From: Nostoc sp. NMS2
Lineage (GTDB): Bacteria > Cyanobacteriota > Cyanobacteriia > Cyanobacteriales > Nostocaceae
Assembly (NCBI RefSeq): GCF_017115105.1
Contig: NZ_JABXKH010000161.1
Location: forward strand, 1-64,000
DNA: 64,000 bases
Reading direction: 5' to 3'
The notes under the pieces were generated by a model, which was not told the DNA's origin, made no database searches, and worked only from the letters and a program-made list of their open reading frames with translations. The position numbers and the translations under genes are program-made. Of the stretch, positions 56,130-64,000 are shown piece after piece (the stretch's first letter is position 1; every line of letters begins with the position of its first letter).

Positions 56130-56771
56130 ATGTCAACTTTTGACGAAACTGAAGCTATTTATGTCCGCGAATTAGGAATTGATGACATTGCCCCCGTTTA
56201 CCACTTGGGAGAAGGGTTATTTACCAGCGATTTATATCCTTATTTATACCGCACTTGGGATGAATGGGAGGTGATTGGACTTTACAACACCGATCCAGAA
56301 TACTGTCTCGTAGCCGAAACAGATGGAGAATTAGCAGGATTCATTTTGGGAACCATTATCACCAAAGCATCCTGGACTTATGGATACATTATATGGTTAG
56401 GAGTTAGCCCGAAGTATCAGCGTCGGGGAGTAGCAGACAAGTTGGTTGATAAAGTAGTCGCCCGGATGATTGAAGATGGGGCGCGGTTCATGCTGGTAGA
56501 TACCGATCCTACCAATACTTCAGCTTTAAAGTTTTTTAACCGCAAAGGTTTTGGTAATATTCGCCAGCATATTTTCTTGTCGATGAATTTAAGCAAACAT
56601 GAATATTATGGCAGATTGATTGATTACGAACACCAAAAAGCTGAAAGAGCAGGTTACAAGCGATCGCGTCCAGCAATTCGCGCCCGTAAACCCGATAGCG
56701 TCGCCAATGAAGTAGTCCTCAATCCCCTAGTGAATGAATCTCAAATAACCGAGGATCAATCCCCCATTTAA
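56130..56771 (+). CDS. GNAT family acetyltransferase
   Basis: A 213-aa acetyl-CoA-dependent N-acetyltransferase starting at ATG 56130 (MSTFDETEAIYVRELG). An upstream in-frame start at 56070 would add 20 residues with no family support. The acetyl-CoA motif is LGVSPKYQRRGVADKLVDKVV (about 90-110), followed by ARFMLVDTDPTNTSALKFFNRKGF. The C-terminal ~50 residues are a basic, low-complexity tail. Similar proteins are common in cyanobacteria; the substrate is unknown. Confidence 0.88.
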   Translation: MSTFDETEAIYVRELGIDDIAPVYHLGEGLFTSDLYPYLYRTWDEWEVIGLYNTDPEYCLVAETDGELAGFILGTIITKASWTYGYIIWLGVSPKYQRRGVADKLVDKVVARMIEDGARFMLVDTDPTNTSALKFFNRKGFGNIRQHIFLSMNLSKHEYYGRLIDYEHQKAERAGYKRSRPAIRARKPDSVANEVVLNPLVNESQITEDQSPI

Positions 56772-56844
56772 CTAGTTCCGTAGATTTAAGTTCCCCGCTT
56801 CTATCAAGCGCCATGTTTTGTAGCGCCGTCTATCTTGCAAAACC

Positions 56845-56880
56845 TAATTACGAATTACGAATTACGAATTACGAATTATT
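56845..56880. repeat. Tandem heptamer repeat directly before recJ
   Basis: Five acgaatt units end 6 bp before the recJ ATG. They are open in frame with recJ and would encode NYELRITNY-type peptides if translation began upstream. Confidence 0.85.
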
Positions 56881-56885
56881 CAAAA

Positions 56886-59336
56886 ATGCCAGAACAACAG
56901 CAGTGGACTATAACAGCAACCGAACAACCCCCGGAGTGGTTCATCCAAGCGGTGAAACAGCATACACCCCTATCAAGTGGAATATATGCAGCACAATTGT
57001 TGTGGCAACGGGGAATTAAAGATAATCAACAATTAACAGCTTTTATTAACCATAAAGCTTATCAACCAGCAAGTCCCTTTGAGTTTGGGCAAGAAATGCA
57101 CTTAGCGATCGCCCGGTTGCAACAAGCATATAACGCCAAAGAAAAAATTGCCATCTGGGGAGACTTTGATGCTGATGGAATTACTGCCACATCTGTACTT
57201 TGGGATGGATTAGGGCAATTTTTTAAACAAAATACTCAGTTAATTTACTATATTCCCAATCGCCTGAAAGAATCTCACGGCCTCAATAACCAAGGAATTG
57301 ATAACTTAGTAAAACAAGGTTGCAAATTAATTGTTACTTGCGATACTGGCAGCACAAATATTGAGGAAATTATCTACGCTAAACAGCTAGGTATAGATGT
57401 AATAGTTACAGACCATCACACTTTACCCACCGAACGCCCACCCGTCGCAGCAATTATCAATCCTCGCTATTTTTCAAGGGAACATCAGCTATTTAATCTT
57501 TCTGGGGTAGCGGTAGCTTATAAATTAGTCGAAGCATTATATCAAAGTCTGCCTAATATTGCAAAACATCCTTTAGAAGATTTATTAGATTTAGTAGCAG
57601 TAGGATTAATTGCCGACTTAGTGCAGTTAAGTGGAGATTGCCGTTATTTAGCACAGTTGGGCATTCAACGACTGCAAGCAGATTTTCAACAGCCGCCAGC
57701 AGCGCGTCGCCGTCCAGGGGTGGGGCGATTATTAGAATTGTGCCAGAAAAGTGGCGATCGCCCCACAGATATTTCCTTTGGTTTGGGGCCAAGAATTAAC
57801 GCCGTTAGCCGCATCCAAGGTGATGCCAGTTTTTGCGTCGAATTATTAACCAGTCGAGATGTCAAACGTTGTAACGAATTAGCCGAAGTTACAGAACTTG
57901 CAAACACCAGGCGCAAATCTTTACAAAAAGATGTGCAAGCACAAGTAGCACAAAAACTGACTCAATTAGACTTATCAACCACCAGCGTCATAGTCCTAGA
58001 AGATGCCCAATGGCCTGCGGGTGTATTGGGCTTAGTTGCTGGACAAGTGGCACAAGAAACAGGTCGCCCGACTATTTTGTTAAGTACGGAAGGAGTAGGG
58101 GGAGATGAGGGAGATGGGGGAGATGGGGAAGGAAAAATTTCTCCCTCATCCTCCTCATCCCCTCCCCTCGCCCGTGGTTCCGCCCGTTCGGTGAATTCTG
58201 TCGATTTATACCAACTGGTGAAAGACCAAGCACATTTGTTACATCGCTTTGGCGGACATCCCTTTGCAGCAGGTTTGAGTTTGTTGGTGGAGAATATTCC
58301 TTTATTTACAGCAGCGATTAATCAGCAGTTGCGGCAATCTTTAGGTAGTACAACCCTAACGCCAACCGTGCAAGCAGACTTGACAGTGACAGTCGCAGAC
58401 TTGGGGAAAGAGTTATTTTTAGAACTGAAAGTGCTAGAACCTTGTGGAATGGGTAATCCTGTTCCGAAATTGTTAATTCAAAACTGTTGGTTTGAAAATG
58501 CTTGGCATCGCAATCAGCAGGATTGGCAAGGGAAAAAGGTACAGTACATTAAAACTGAGTTTGATATTCGAGATGATTCCGGCAGAAGTGCTTTTCCTGG
58601 CTTATGGTGGGGACACTACAAAGATGAATTACCTATAGGAAGGTGTGATTGCATAGCCGAATTAGATTACAACACCTTCAAAAAACGTTATGAAATCAGA
58701 TTAATTGTCGTGCGTCCCAGTGTTAACTCAGCACTTAACACTCGGAACTTACCACTCATCTTAGACTTACGAAATCAGGAACACTCACAGGCCACGGCTA
58801 ACACAACTCAAGACGGGCTAAACCCTAGCTATCCGCTAACAGCGTTGATTCTTGAAGATTGTCCCACGAGTTGGGATAATTTACGCCTGTGGTTGCGGCG
58901 ATGTTTAACGACAAGCCGTTCCGCGTCTATGCTTTATAATCAACAACAATTAGCGATCGCTTGGTCTAAACCCAACCACCAACCACCCAATCAAATTTGG
59001 CTGACTCTTGTAGGAATTGCCAAATATCTCAGCCGCACAAATCAACCAGTTACGCGCGTCCAACTTTTAGAGAAAATCGGTATCAGCGACCAAACTTTAC
59101 TTGTAGGAATCAAAGCTTTAAAACATTTAGGGTTCACAGTCAAACGACAAGACAATTATTTACAAATTACCTGGCATCCGAGTGATAGGGCAGAAAACCT
59201 TGCTGATGAAGCGGCGGCAAGATTTTTAGCTGCTGTCCGAGAAGAACAATTTCAGCAACAATATTTTGCTGACGTGCCTTTATCTACTATTGTGGCGATC
59301 GCAAGCTACGACAATTATATGGGTACAAATCTTTAA
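56886..59336 (+). CDS. recJ: Single-stranded-DNA exonuclease RecJ
   Basis: A 5'-3' ssDNA exonuclease of the DHH superfamily, used in recombination and mismatch/base-excision repair. From ATG 56886 the product has 816 aa (MPEQQQWTITATEQPPEWF). IWGDFDADGITATSVL (about 90-105), VTCDTGSTN, VTDHHTLP (about 172-179) and the DHHA1 motif FGGHPFAAGLSL (about 456-467) are intact. An acidic Gly/Asp then Ser/Pro insert at about 403-427 is translated from a gggagatgggg purine repeat and its complement, splitting TILLSTE from LARGSARSV. A second repeat-derived segment lies near 643-652. The C-terminal half is the long cyanobacterial RecJ extension. Confidence 0.94.
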   Translation: MPEQQQWTITATEQPPEWFIQAVKQHTPLSSGIYAAQLLWQRGIKDNQQLTAFINHKAYQPASPFEFGQEMHLAIARLQQAYNAKEKIAIWGDFDADGITATSVLWDGLGQFFKQNTQLIYYIPNRLKESHGLNNQGIDNLVKQGCKLIVTCDTGSTNIEEIIYAKQLGIDVIVTDHHTLPTERPPVAAIINPRYFSREHQLFNLSGVAVAYKLVEALYQSLPNIAKHPLEDLLDLVAVGLIADLVQLSGDCRYLAQLGIQRLQADFQQPPAARRRPGVGRLLELCQKSGDRPTDISFGLGPRINAVSRIQGDASFCVELLTSRDVKRCNELAEVTELANTRRKSLQKDVQAQVAQKLTQLDLSTTSVIVLEDAQWPAGVLGLVAGQVAQETGRPTILLSTEGVGGDEGDGGDGEGKISPSSSSSPPLARGSARSVNSVDLYQLVKDQAHLLHRFGGHPFAAGLSLLVENIPLFTAAINQQLRQSLGSTTLTPTVQADLTVTVADLGKELFLELKVLEPCGMGNPVPKLLIQNCWFENAWHRNQQDWQGKKVQYIKTEFDIRDDSGRSAFPGLWWGHYKDELPIGRCDCIAELDYNTFKKRYEIRLIVVRPSVNSALNTRNLPLILDLRNQEHSQATANTTQDGLNPSYPLTALILEDCPTSWDNLRLWLRRCLTTSRSASMLYNQQQLAIAWSKPNHQPPNQIWLTLVGIAKYLSRTNQPVTRVQLLEKIGISDQTLLVGIKALKHLGFTVKRQDNYLQITWHPSDRAENLADEAAARFLAAVREEQFQQQYFADVPLSTIVAIASYDNYMGTNL
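58092..58166. repeat. In-frame repeat insertion in recJ
   Basis: gagggagatgggggagatgg is followed by an inverse pyrimidine-rich stretch tccctcatcctcctcatccc, so the insert is a purine/pyrimidine palindrome of about 75 bp. It keeps the frame and interrupts a conserved region of RecJ. Confidence 0.75.
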
Positions 59337-59413
59337 AAATAAAAGCCTGATTCAGTAATGAATACAGGCAATTGAAATTTTTTATTAAATTTACACTCAC
59401 AACTTCAGTTTAA

Positions 59414-60097
59414 TCACTGAATAGCAAATCCTTCCGGTCTGATAGCATCGTCCAAATCAACCCCCATCAGGTTAGCCCCCTGGATGTTTGCATTTGTGAG
59501 ATTTGTATTTTCCAAGTCTGCGTTCTGTAGGTTAGCCATTTGCAGATTTGCTCCCAACAGGTTGGCTTTTTCTAGGTCTGCATCAAATAGGTTTGCTCCT
59601 AACAGGTTTGCTCCCAAAAGGTTTACCTTACCTAAATCTGCTCCTTGAAAGTTTGCCCCTTGTAAGTTTGTTTGCTGTAGGTTAGCTCTTTCTAAGTCTG
59701 CATTTTGTAAGTTAGCACCCTCCAAGTTTGCCGCTTGCAGGTTTGCATCCTTAAGCATTGCTCCAGTTAGGTTACATCCGACACATTCATTGGTTTGTAA
59801 TAAATGTCTGACATTTGTTGCTACAGACACTACTGGCGATACAACTGGAGGTATGACTGGGGAAGTTACAGATTGCATTGGCGATGTAACCGGAGGTATA
59901 ACTGGGGAAGTTACAGACTCCATTGGCGGTGTAACCGGAGATATGACTGGAGCTAGTTCAGACTCAGCAGGTATGGATGTTGTTAGTGTTTGAGCTTTAA
60001 CTGCTTGCTGGTCAAGGAGCGAAAATCCTGCTACAAGTACCAGAAATACTGCTGTTACGATCCACCGAGTTAATTTTTTAGAATTTGATTGATTCAT
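59414..60097 (-). CDS. Secreted pentapeptide-repeat protein
   Basis: A 227-aa protein from ATG 60097, preceded by GGAAGGAACTC; the longer frame to 60199 is not needed. It has a signal peptide (KKLTRWIVTAVFLVLVAGFSLL, ending near AVKAQ), then a Pro/Val/Ser-rich linker with repeated VTSPVIPPV units, then a CVGC pair and about 20 A(N/D)LxxA pentapeptide repeats forming a right-handed beta-helix. It is expected in the periplasm. Pentapeptide proteins of this form are numerous in cyanobacteria and mostly have no known role. Confidence 0.85.
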   Translation of the reverse strand: MNQSNSKKLTRWIVTAVFLVLVAGFSLLDQQAVKAQTLTTSIPAESELAPVISPVTPPMESVTSPVIPPVTSPMQSVTSPVIPPVVSPVVSVATNVRHLLQTNECVGCNLTGAMLKDANLQAANLEGANLQNADLERANLQQTNLQGANFQGADLGKVNLLGANLLGANLFDADLEKANLLGANLQMANLQNADLENTNLTNANIQGANLMGVDLDDAIRPEGFAIQ

Positions 60098-60348
60098 GAG
60101 TTCCTTCCTATCGTTATTCGTAGTAGTGGGTTTGCTTTTATAAGAGCCATCAATAATGTGCTTTATTCTCACTTTAGATAAATTGATTGATAACATCAAA
60201 TATTATTTTGATTCCAATTGATAAATTCAAGTGATTAAAAAATCTTTTTGGATTGGAAACGATCAGGTGATTGTTTGGTTATGTCAGGGAATAGCACCCA
60301 TCTGCGATCGCATTTCCAGGTAACAAGTTTTCAATTCGGGTGTAATGC

Positions 60349-61023
60349 CTAATTAGAAAGCATTGCCAGACTAGGTAACAGTCGATATGATTCACTTTTA
60401 ATTAAGATAGAGAGTCCCAGGTAAATTAAGACAAATGGGAAGACTTTTCGGCCGAAGCGGGTTAAAACGGGAGTCATCAGAGGATTACGAGTCAGGTTGT
60501 AAGAAAGGAAACACCATACCCCAATACTGAAATAACAAACACACAAAATCACACTCAAACTTGGAAGATTGCTACTAGCAAACAACGGTACATAGATCCC
60601 AATGTTGTTTCCTCCATTAGCAACGGTGACAGCAGAAACGCGGTAGGTTTGAGGATCGCGGATGGTTGCTAATAATGATTTATTCTGGCGTTCAGATTTG
60701 ACAGGAGAGGTTAACTCAACTGACACAGCTTGCACTGTCTCTCCTTCCTCTTCTCGACTGATGAAATTACTGATACCAATGGCGATGGGAAGCAAACCTA
60801 GTAATCCAATCCAGGTGCTAGGAATCAGAAGACCACCGAAGAAGCCAGGAAGACTAGCACATACTAAGGTAGTAAATCCCAGAAATTCACCGATAATAAT
60901 ATGCTTAGGACGAAAGGTGCGATTGACTTTTCCGAAAAAAGCTGTCAAATATAAATTGTCGTCAAAGGTAGTTGCAAAAGCGACAGAGATTCCAATAAAT
61001 AATGTACTAATTAGCCAAGTCAT
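60349..61023 (-). CDS. CadD-like cadmium resistance transporter family protein
   Basis: A 224-aa membrane protein with about five helices. It starts MTWLISTLFIGISVAFATTFDDNLYLTAFF, with the TxDDN motif typical of the CadD family, and has FRPKHIIIGEFLGFTTLVCASLPGFFGG and a mid-protein TVANGGNNIGIYVPLFA, the second family signature. CadD members export cadmium or related ions, or sometimes quaternary amines; the actual substrate here is unknown. The gene stands alone. Confidence 0.85.
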   Translation of the reverse strand: MTWLISTLFIGISVAFATTFDDNLYLTAFFGKVNRTFRPKHIIIGEFLGFTTLVCASLPGFFGGLLIPSTWIGLLGLLPIAIGISNFISREEEGETVQAVSVELTSPVKSERQNKSLLATIRDPQTYRVSAVTVANGGNNIGIYVPLFASSNLPSLSVILCVCYFSIGVWCFLSYNLTRNPLMTPVLTRFGRKVFPFVLIYLGLSILIKSESYRLLPSLAMLSN

Positions 61024-61329
61024 AATTGTTGCTCACGATAATTCAATGCTGTTTGTTCTAGTCCTTCTCTGCTCTTGGCTGTGAGGGCAGATAAGGAGAT
61101 TTTGTGACTGTTTTACCTAACGACAACCGATTGAGGTTCGCTAGTTATCAGCCAGTTCCTCATTTTTTAGAGGCGATTGCCTCTAATCAAATTGGTGATT
61201 TTTTTCTCAGCAAGGTACCTTGGGAGCTCATGAAGTCAATATTATGGCTTGCAACCAAATAAGAGCAAATACTCTTGTTTTTTAAAACGATAAATAAAGG
61301 TGATTGATAAACAGTCTATTTTATAGGTG

Positions 61330-61530
61330 TTGCTTTAGCGGGGCTTGAATAAGAGGCAAGGGGGCAGGGGGCAGGGGGGACAAGGGAGACAAGGGAGACA
61401 AGGGGGACAAGGGAGACAAGGGGGACAAGGGAGATAAGGGAGAGACTTAATTTTAATAATTCCCCCTCATTCCCCATACTTCGACTGCGCTCAGTACAAG
61501 TTCCCCATTCCCCCTGCCTCTTCTTATTGG
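61330..61530. repeat. Purine-rich tandem array and palindromic repeat fragment
   Basis: 61350-61443 consists of gggggcagggg and then repeated gggagacaa / gggggacaa 9-mers. 61476-61502 is a short form of the acttcgact...ctcagtacaagt repeat. The rest of 61024-61650 shows no gene; 61530-61650 is the leader of the next CDS. Confidence 0.75.
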
Positions 61531-61650
61531 AGACAGGCTAAAGTTTGAGATATTCTTGGCGGCTAGCGTTCAACATCGGTTAATATGACTAATCGCGCTC
61601 TGGCTTCAGGTTTAAAATTTACAGTAATGTTTTATGTTTAATTTGTAATT

Positions 61651-62088
61651 ATGCTAACCAGTGTTGACCGTTTATTATTTGTCCGGCGAGTCCCGATTTT
61701 TAAGGAATTGCGGGATGATTTTATTGTGCGGCTCACTTCAGTGATGAACGAACTTTCATTTCCAGCTAATTACACTATCTTTCGCCAAGGAGAAGAAGGG
61801 CGATCGCTTTATATTGTCGTGTCAGGCCGGGTTAAAGTTCACATCGGCAATAAACTGCTTGCAGAGGTGGAGCAGGGAAAATACTTTGGTGAGATGGCAG
61901 TATTTGATACTCAACCTCGTTCTGCCACTGCAACGACTTTGGAACCTTGCGAATTTTTGGAACTGACTCAAGAGCAACTGTATGATGCGATCGAAGAAAC
62001 TCCTGAAATTGCGGTGAATATCATTCGTGAGTTATCCCGTCTGATTCGCAAGTTGAATGACGATATGAATCTATCGAACTCACGTTGA
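61651..62088 (+). CDS. Cyclic nucleotide-binding domain protein
   Basis: A 145-aa protein that is essentially one cNMP-binding domain: IFKELRDDFIVRLTSVM, YTIFRQGEEGRSLYIVVSGRVKVHIG, and the phosphate-binding cassette KYFGEMAVFDTQPRSATATTLEPCEFLEL. The PBC has the GE...RSAT residues that bind the ring phosphate. A C-terminal helix (VNIIRELSRLIRKLNDDM) could dimerise, but there is no DNA-binding HTH. It may be a cAMP/cGMP sensor acting on a partner protein. Confidence 0.88.
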   Translation: MLTSVDRLLFVRRVPIFKELRDDFIVRLTSVMNELSFPANYTIFRQGEEGRSLYIVVSGRVKVHIGNKLLAEVEQGKYFGEMAVFDTQPRSATATTLEPCEFLELTQEQLYDAIEETPEIAVNIIRELSRLIRKLNDDMNLSNSR

Positions 62089-62238
62089 ATTAAACCTAAA
62101 ACCTCCTACCACAGTCAATTCACTCCGTCGAACTCATGTTAAATAGGCTTAAAATCCTTACTAATGACCAATACTTCGGCTTCGCTCAGTACAAGTGACA
62201 AATGACAGCCTTAGCTAGTTAGCTTTAATTGCGCCGAC

Positions 62239-63651
62239 CTACTTATAAGTTCTACATTCTTTAAGAAACTGTTCGGGAATTTCTCTACTTTCTCCCCAAT
62301 GCAAATGCACATAAGAAGCATGAACATTTGCGGGGAAACCCCATCCTTCGCATCCCATATTTTCGTCACAATCGTAGCGAGAAGTTTCAAATAGGGGCTG
62401 AGTGGGAATTAAGGTTAAATGGGAACGATGAAATTCATGCCCGTAGACAGTTGTATTTGCCTTAACTAAGAGATTATCTTGCAAAGCTACAGCACGACGA
62501 TAGCCCAAAGTTAAACGCCCACCCATGACAGCAGATGTCGGTAAAACTCCCGTCATCGACCAGGATTTACCCTCAAAATCGATAATTTGCTCACATAAAT
62601 ACATTAATCCTCCGCATTCAGCGATCGCAGGCATTCCTTTGATAATTGCTGTTTTCACTGCATCACGAACGCTGGTATTTTCTGCTAGTTGCTGGGCAAA
62701 AACTTCTGGGAAACCTCCGCCAAAATACATTCCCTGCACATTATTTGGTATGTCAGCATCTTCTAAAGGACTCCAGAAAACCAGTTCTGCGCCAAGTTGT
62801 TGCAGCAAATCGAGATTGTCTTGGTAATAAAAATTAAAAGCGCGATCGCGGGCAACTGCAATTCTGATGGAGGAGGGGGGATGAGGGGGATGAGGGGGAT
62901 GAGGGAGAGGTTGTGATTTTAGCAGGGGTAATAAGTTTTGCCAATCGAAACAGGTATCTCCTAAATCGGCGAGGCGATCAATTAAAGCGTTGAGTTCGGG
63001 AAGTTCTGCTGTGGGTACTAAACCCAAATGGCGATCGGGAATTGTGATGTTATCTTGACGACGCAGCACGCCGAGAATAGTTAATTGTAGGGGTTCTAGG
63101 GAATCTTTGAGGAGAGAGAGGTGGCGATCGCTTCCCACGCGATTTAATACTACCCCAGCTATTTTAATTCGGGGGTCAAAAGATTGGTAGCCGTGAGCGA
63201 TCGCAGCTACAGAACCAGATAAGCGACTACAATCAATTACCAACACCACAGGTAAATCTAAAAGCCGTGCAATGTGTGCCGTACTTGCAAAATCAGTAAT
63301 TTGTCCTTTGTCATTAGTCATTTGTCCTTTGTCATTTGCAGAAGACAAATGACTAATGACCAATGACGAAATTCCATCAAATAACCCCATTACCCCTTCC
63401 ACTAGGGCATATTCACTCACTTGACTATGATGGGCAAAACATTGCTGAACGTAGGTTTCTGAAGTCAACACTGGGTCTAAGTTGCGACAAGGACGACCAG
63501 TTACGTGTTGATGAAACATCGGATCGATGTAGTCTGGGCCTACCTTGAAAGATTGCACCAAGCGATCGCGACGACGTAAAGATGCTAAAAGGGTAAGCGT
63601 GACTGTTGTCTTGCCCACCCCACTACGTTCTCCAGCAATGATTATAGACAT
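62239..63651 (-). CDS. cbiA: Cobyrinate a,c-diamide synthase
   Basis: ATP- and glutamine-dependent amidation of cobyrinate side chains a and c in cobalamin/pseudocobalamin synthesis. From ATG 63651 the product is 470 aa, MSIIIAGERSGVGKTTVTLTLL with the P-loop. The C-terminal glutamine amidotransferase has the Cys in MPAIAECGGLMYL and the His in YGHEFHRSHL. Two repeat-derived inserts interrupt it: about 95-118 (SHLSSANDKGQMTNDKGQIT, from a caatgac heptamer array) and about 245-262 (PLPHPPHPPHPPSS, from a ggggatgag purine array). Both keep the frame. The longer frame to 63738 begins in repeat sequence. Confidence 0.93.
   Translation of the reverse strand: MSIIIAGERSGVGKTTVTLTLLASLRRRDRLVQSFKVGPDYIDPMFHQHVTGRPCRNLDPVLTSETYVQQCFAHHSQVSEYALVEGVMGLFDGISSLVISHLSSANDKGQMTNDKGQITDFASTAHIARLLDLPVVLVIDCSRLSGSVAAIAHGYQSFDPRIKIAGVVLNRVGSDRHLSLLKDSLEPLQLTILGVLRRQDNITIPDRHLGLVPTAELPELNALIDRLADLGDTCFDWQNLLPLLKSQPLPHPPHPPHPPSSIRIAVARDRAFNFYYQDNLDLLQQLGAELVFWSPLEDADIPNNVQGMYFGGGFPEVFAQQLAENTSVRDAVKTAIIKGMPAIAECGGLMYLCEQIIDFEGKSWSMTGVLPTSAVMGGRLTLGYRRAVALQDNLLVKANTTVYGHEFHRSHLTLIPTQPLFETSRYDCDENMGCEGWGFPANVHASYVHLHWGESREIPEQFLKECRTYK
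63300..63370. repeat. In-frame heptamer array inside cbiA
   Basis: tttgtcctttgtcattagtc units followed by the inverse aatgactaatgaccaatgac units, making a hairpin-capable array within the coding sequence. The same unit family is intergenic elsewhere (30610, 44462, 47388, 63733). Confidence 0.8.
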
Positions 63652-63801
63652 GGATAATTGTTGATTAAGTAAGTTGGCGCGAAAAAAACCAAGTATATTA
63701 CGAAACGTAAATAGGCTTAAAACCTTTACTAATGACAAAGGACAAAGGACAAATGACAGCCTTAGCCAGTTAGCTTTAATTGCGCCGATCTACTTAAGCA
63801 G

Positions 63802-64000
63802 TTAATTGCTGAGGTTTGACACGACATAAGGCGAGTTAATTGCTGAGGCTTGGTTAGAACTAACCAGTGCTTGGTAGATAAAAGCTGCTACCTGGGCGCG
63901 AGTAGCGGTTGCGGTTGGATTCAGGGACTTTACATTTGGATAGTTCACCACAATTTGCTTTTCAGTTGCAGCTGCGATCGGGCTACGGGCATAGCTAGCG
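63802..64000 (-). CDS. SLH-domain protein, C-terminal end (cut by the window edge)
   Basis: The minus strand reads ...ASYARSPIAAATEKQIVVNYPNVKSLNPTATATRAQVAAFIYQALVSSNQASAINSPYVVSNLSN and stops. It is about 94% identical by eye to 33518-33700 of the SLH gene at 33009, but ends where that gene continues for another ~180 residues. The stop comes from a 15-bp direct repeat (agttaattgctgagg at 63800-63814 and 63834-63848) that puts the second copy out of frame. It is a shortened paralogue; the rest lies outside the window. Confidence 0.8.
   Translation of the reverse strand, partial: ASYARSPIAAATEKQIVVNYPNVKSLNPTATATRAQVAAFIYQALVSSNQASAINSPYVVSNLSN

Noticed and set aside
61030-61084. Possible regulator or small gene upstream of the CadD-like transporter
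   Set aside because: The plus-strand frame there is the shadow of the transporter gene.
1-64000. tRNA, rRNA, tmRNA or riboswitch genes
   Set aside because: I looked for T-loop-like and CCA-end patterns and for cobalamin or other riboswitch cores upstream of cbiA, coaT and glyS and saw none I could defend; a covariance-model scan would be decisive.

Overview
The window looks like chromosomal DNA of a filamentous, Nostoc-like cyanobacterium. The evidence is the many HIP1 palindromes (GCGATCGC), tandem heptamer repeats of the attcgta and caatgac types between genes, cyanobacteria-specific families (DUF3155, DUF3611, DUF3598, DUF4912, a CCB2/CCB4-like factor, a CoaR-type MerR regulator) and the fbp-tal-zwf-opcA cluster known from Nostoc/Anabaena. 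I see no tRNA, rRNA, CRISPR array or intact transposase.

Layout. 0.1-4 kb: murD and glyS, both minus. 4.2-7.5 kb: two small secreted unknowns, an IS4-type transposase remnant, a broken piece of a second glyS, and a long non-coding stretch. 7.5-15 kb: a GT4 glycosyltransferase, a decayed TetR regulator and an RND efflux pair. 15-20 kb: a P1B-4 metal ATPase (coaT) and its MerR-cobalamin-type regulator (coaR), with an ATPase/TOPRIM-like pair lodged between them. 20-26 kb: a giant fusion of a phosphate-binding-like domain with four DUF4912 repeats, then a Uma2 nuclease. 26-32 kb: fbp, tal, zwf, opcA, which supply the oxidative pentose phosphate pathway that feeds reductant in the dark and in heterocysts. 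32-33 kb: a repeat island with two clear MITEs. 33-41 kb: an SLH/porin-like protein, a Hik2/CSK-like sensor kinase, small cyanobacterial proteins and a PadR regulator. 40-49.5 kb: serS with an unusual membrane tail, rseP, nth, rpsN, aat, a damaged brnT/brnA toxin-antitoxin pair, a PIN-toxin fragment, DUF3598, ftsX and def. 49.6-53.1 kb: an HTH/NB-ARC/WD40 (14 repeats) STAND protein, with another MITE just upstream. 54-64 kb: an Fe-S PD-(D/E)XK nuclease, an unknown AT-rich gene, a GNAT acetyltransferase, recJ, a pentapeptide-repeat protein, a CadD-like transporter, a cyclic-nucleotide-binding protein, cbiA, and the truncated 3' end of a second SLH gene.

Two things stand out. First, the ATPase/TOPRIM-like pair (17.16-18.84 kb) has the form of a two-gene defence module and is translationally coupled to coaR, directly beside a perfect MerR-type operator. 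Second, short repeats have been very active here: at least three MITE-like elements have terminal inverted repeats and clean target-site duplications, and repeat sequence has been absorbed in frame into murD, recJ and cbiA and appears to provide the start of nth.
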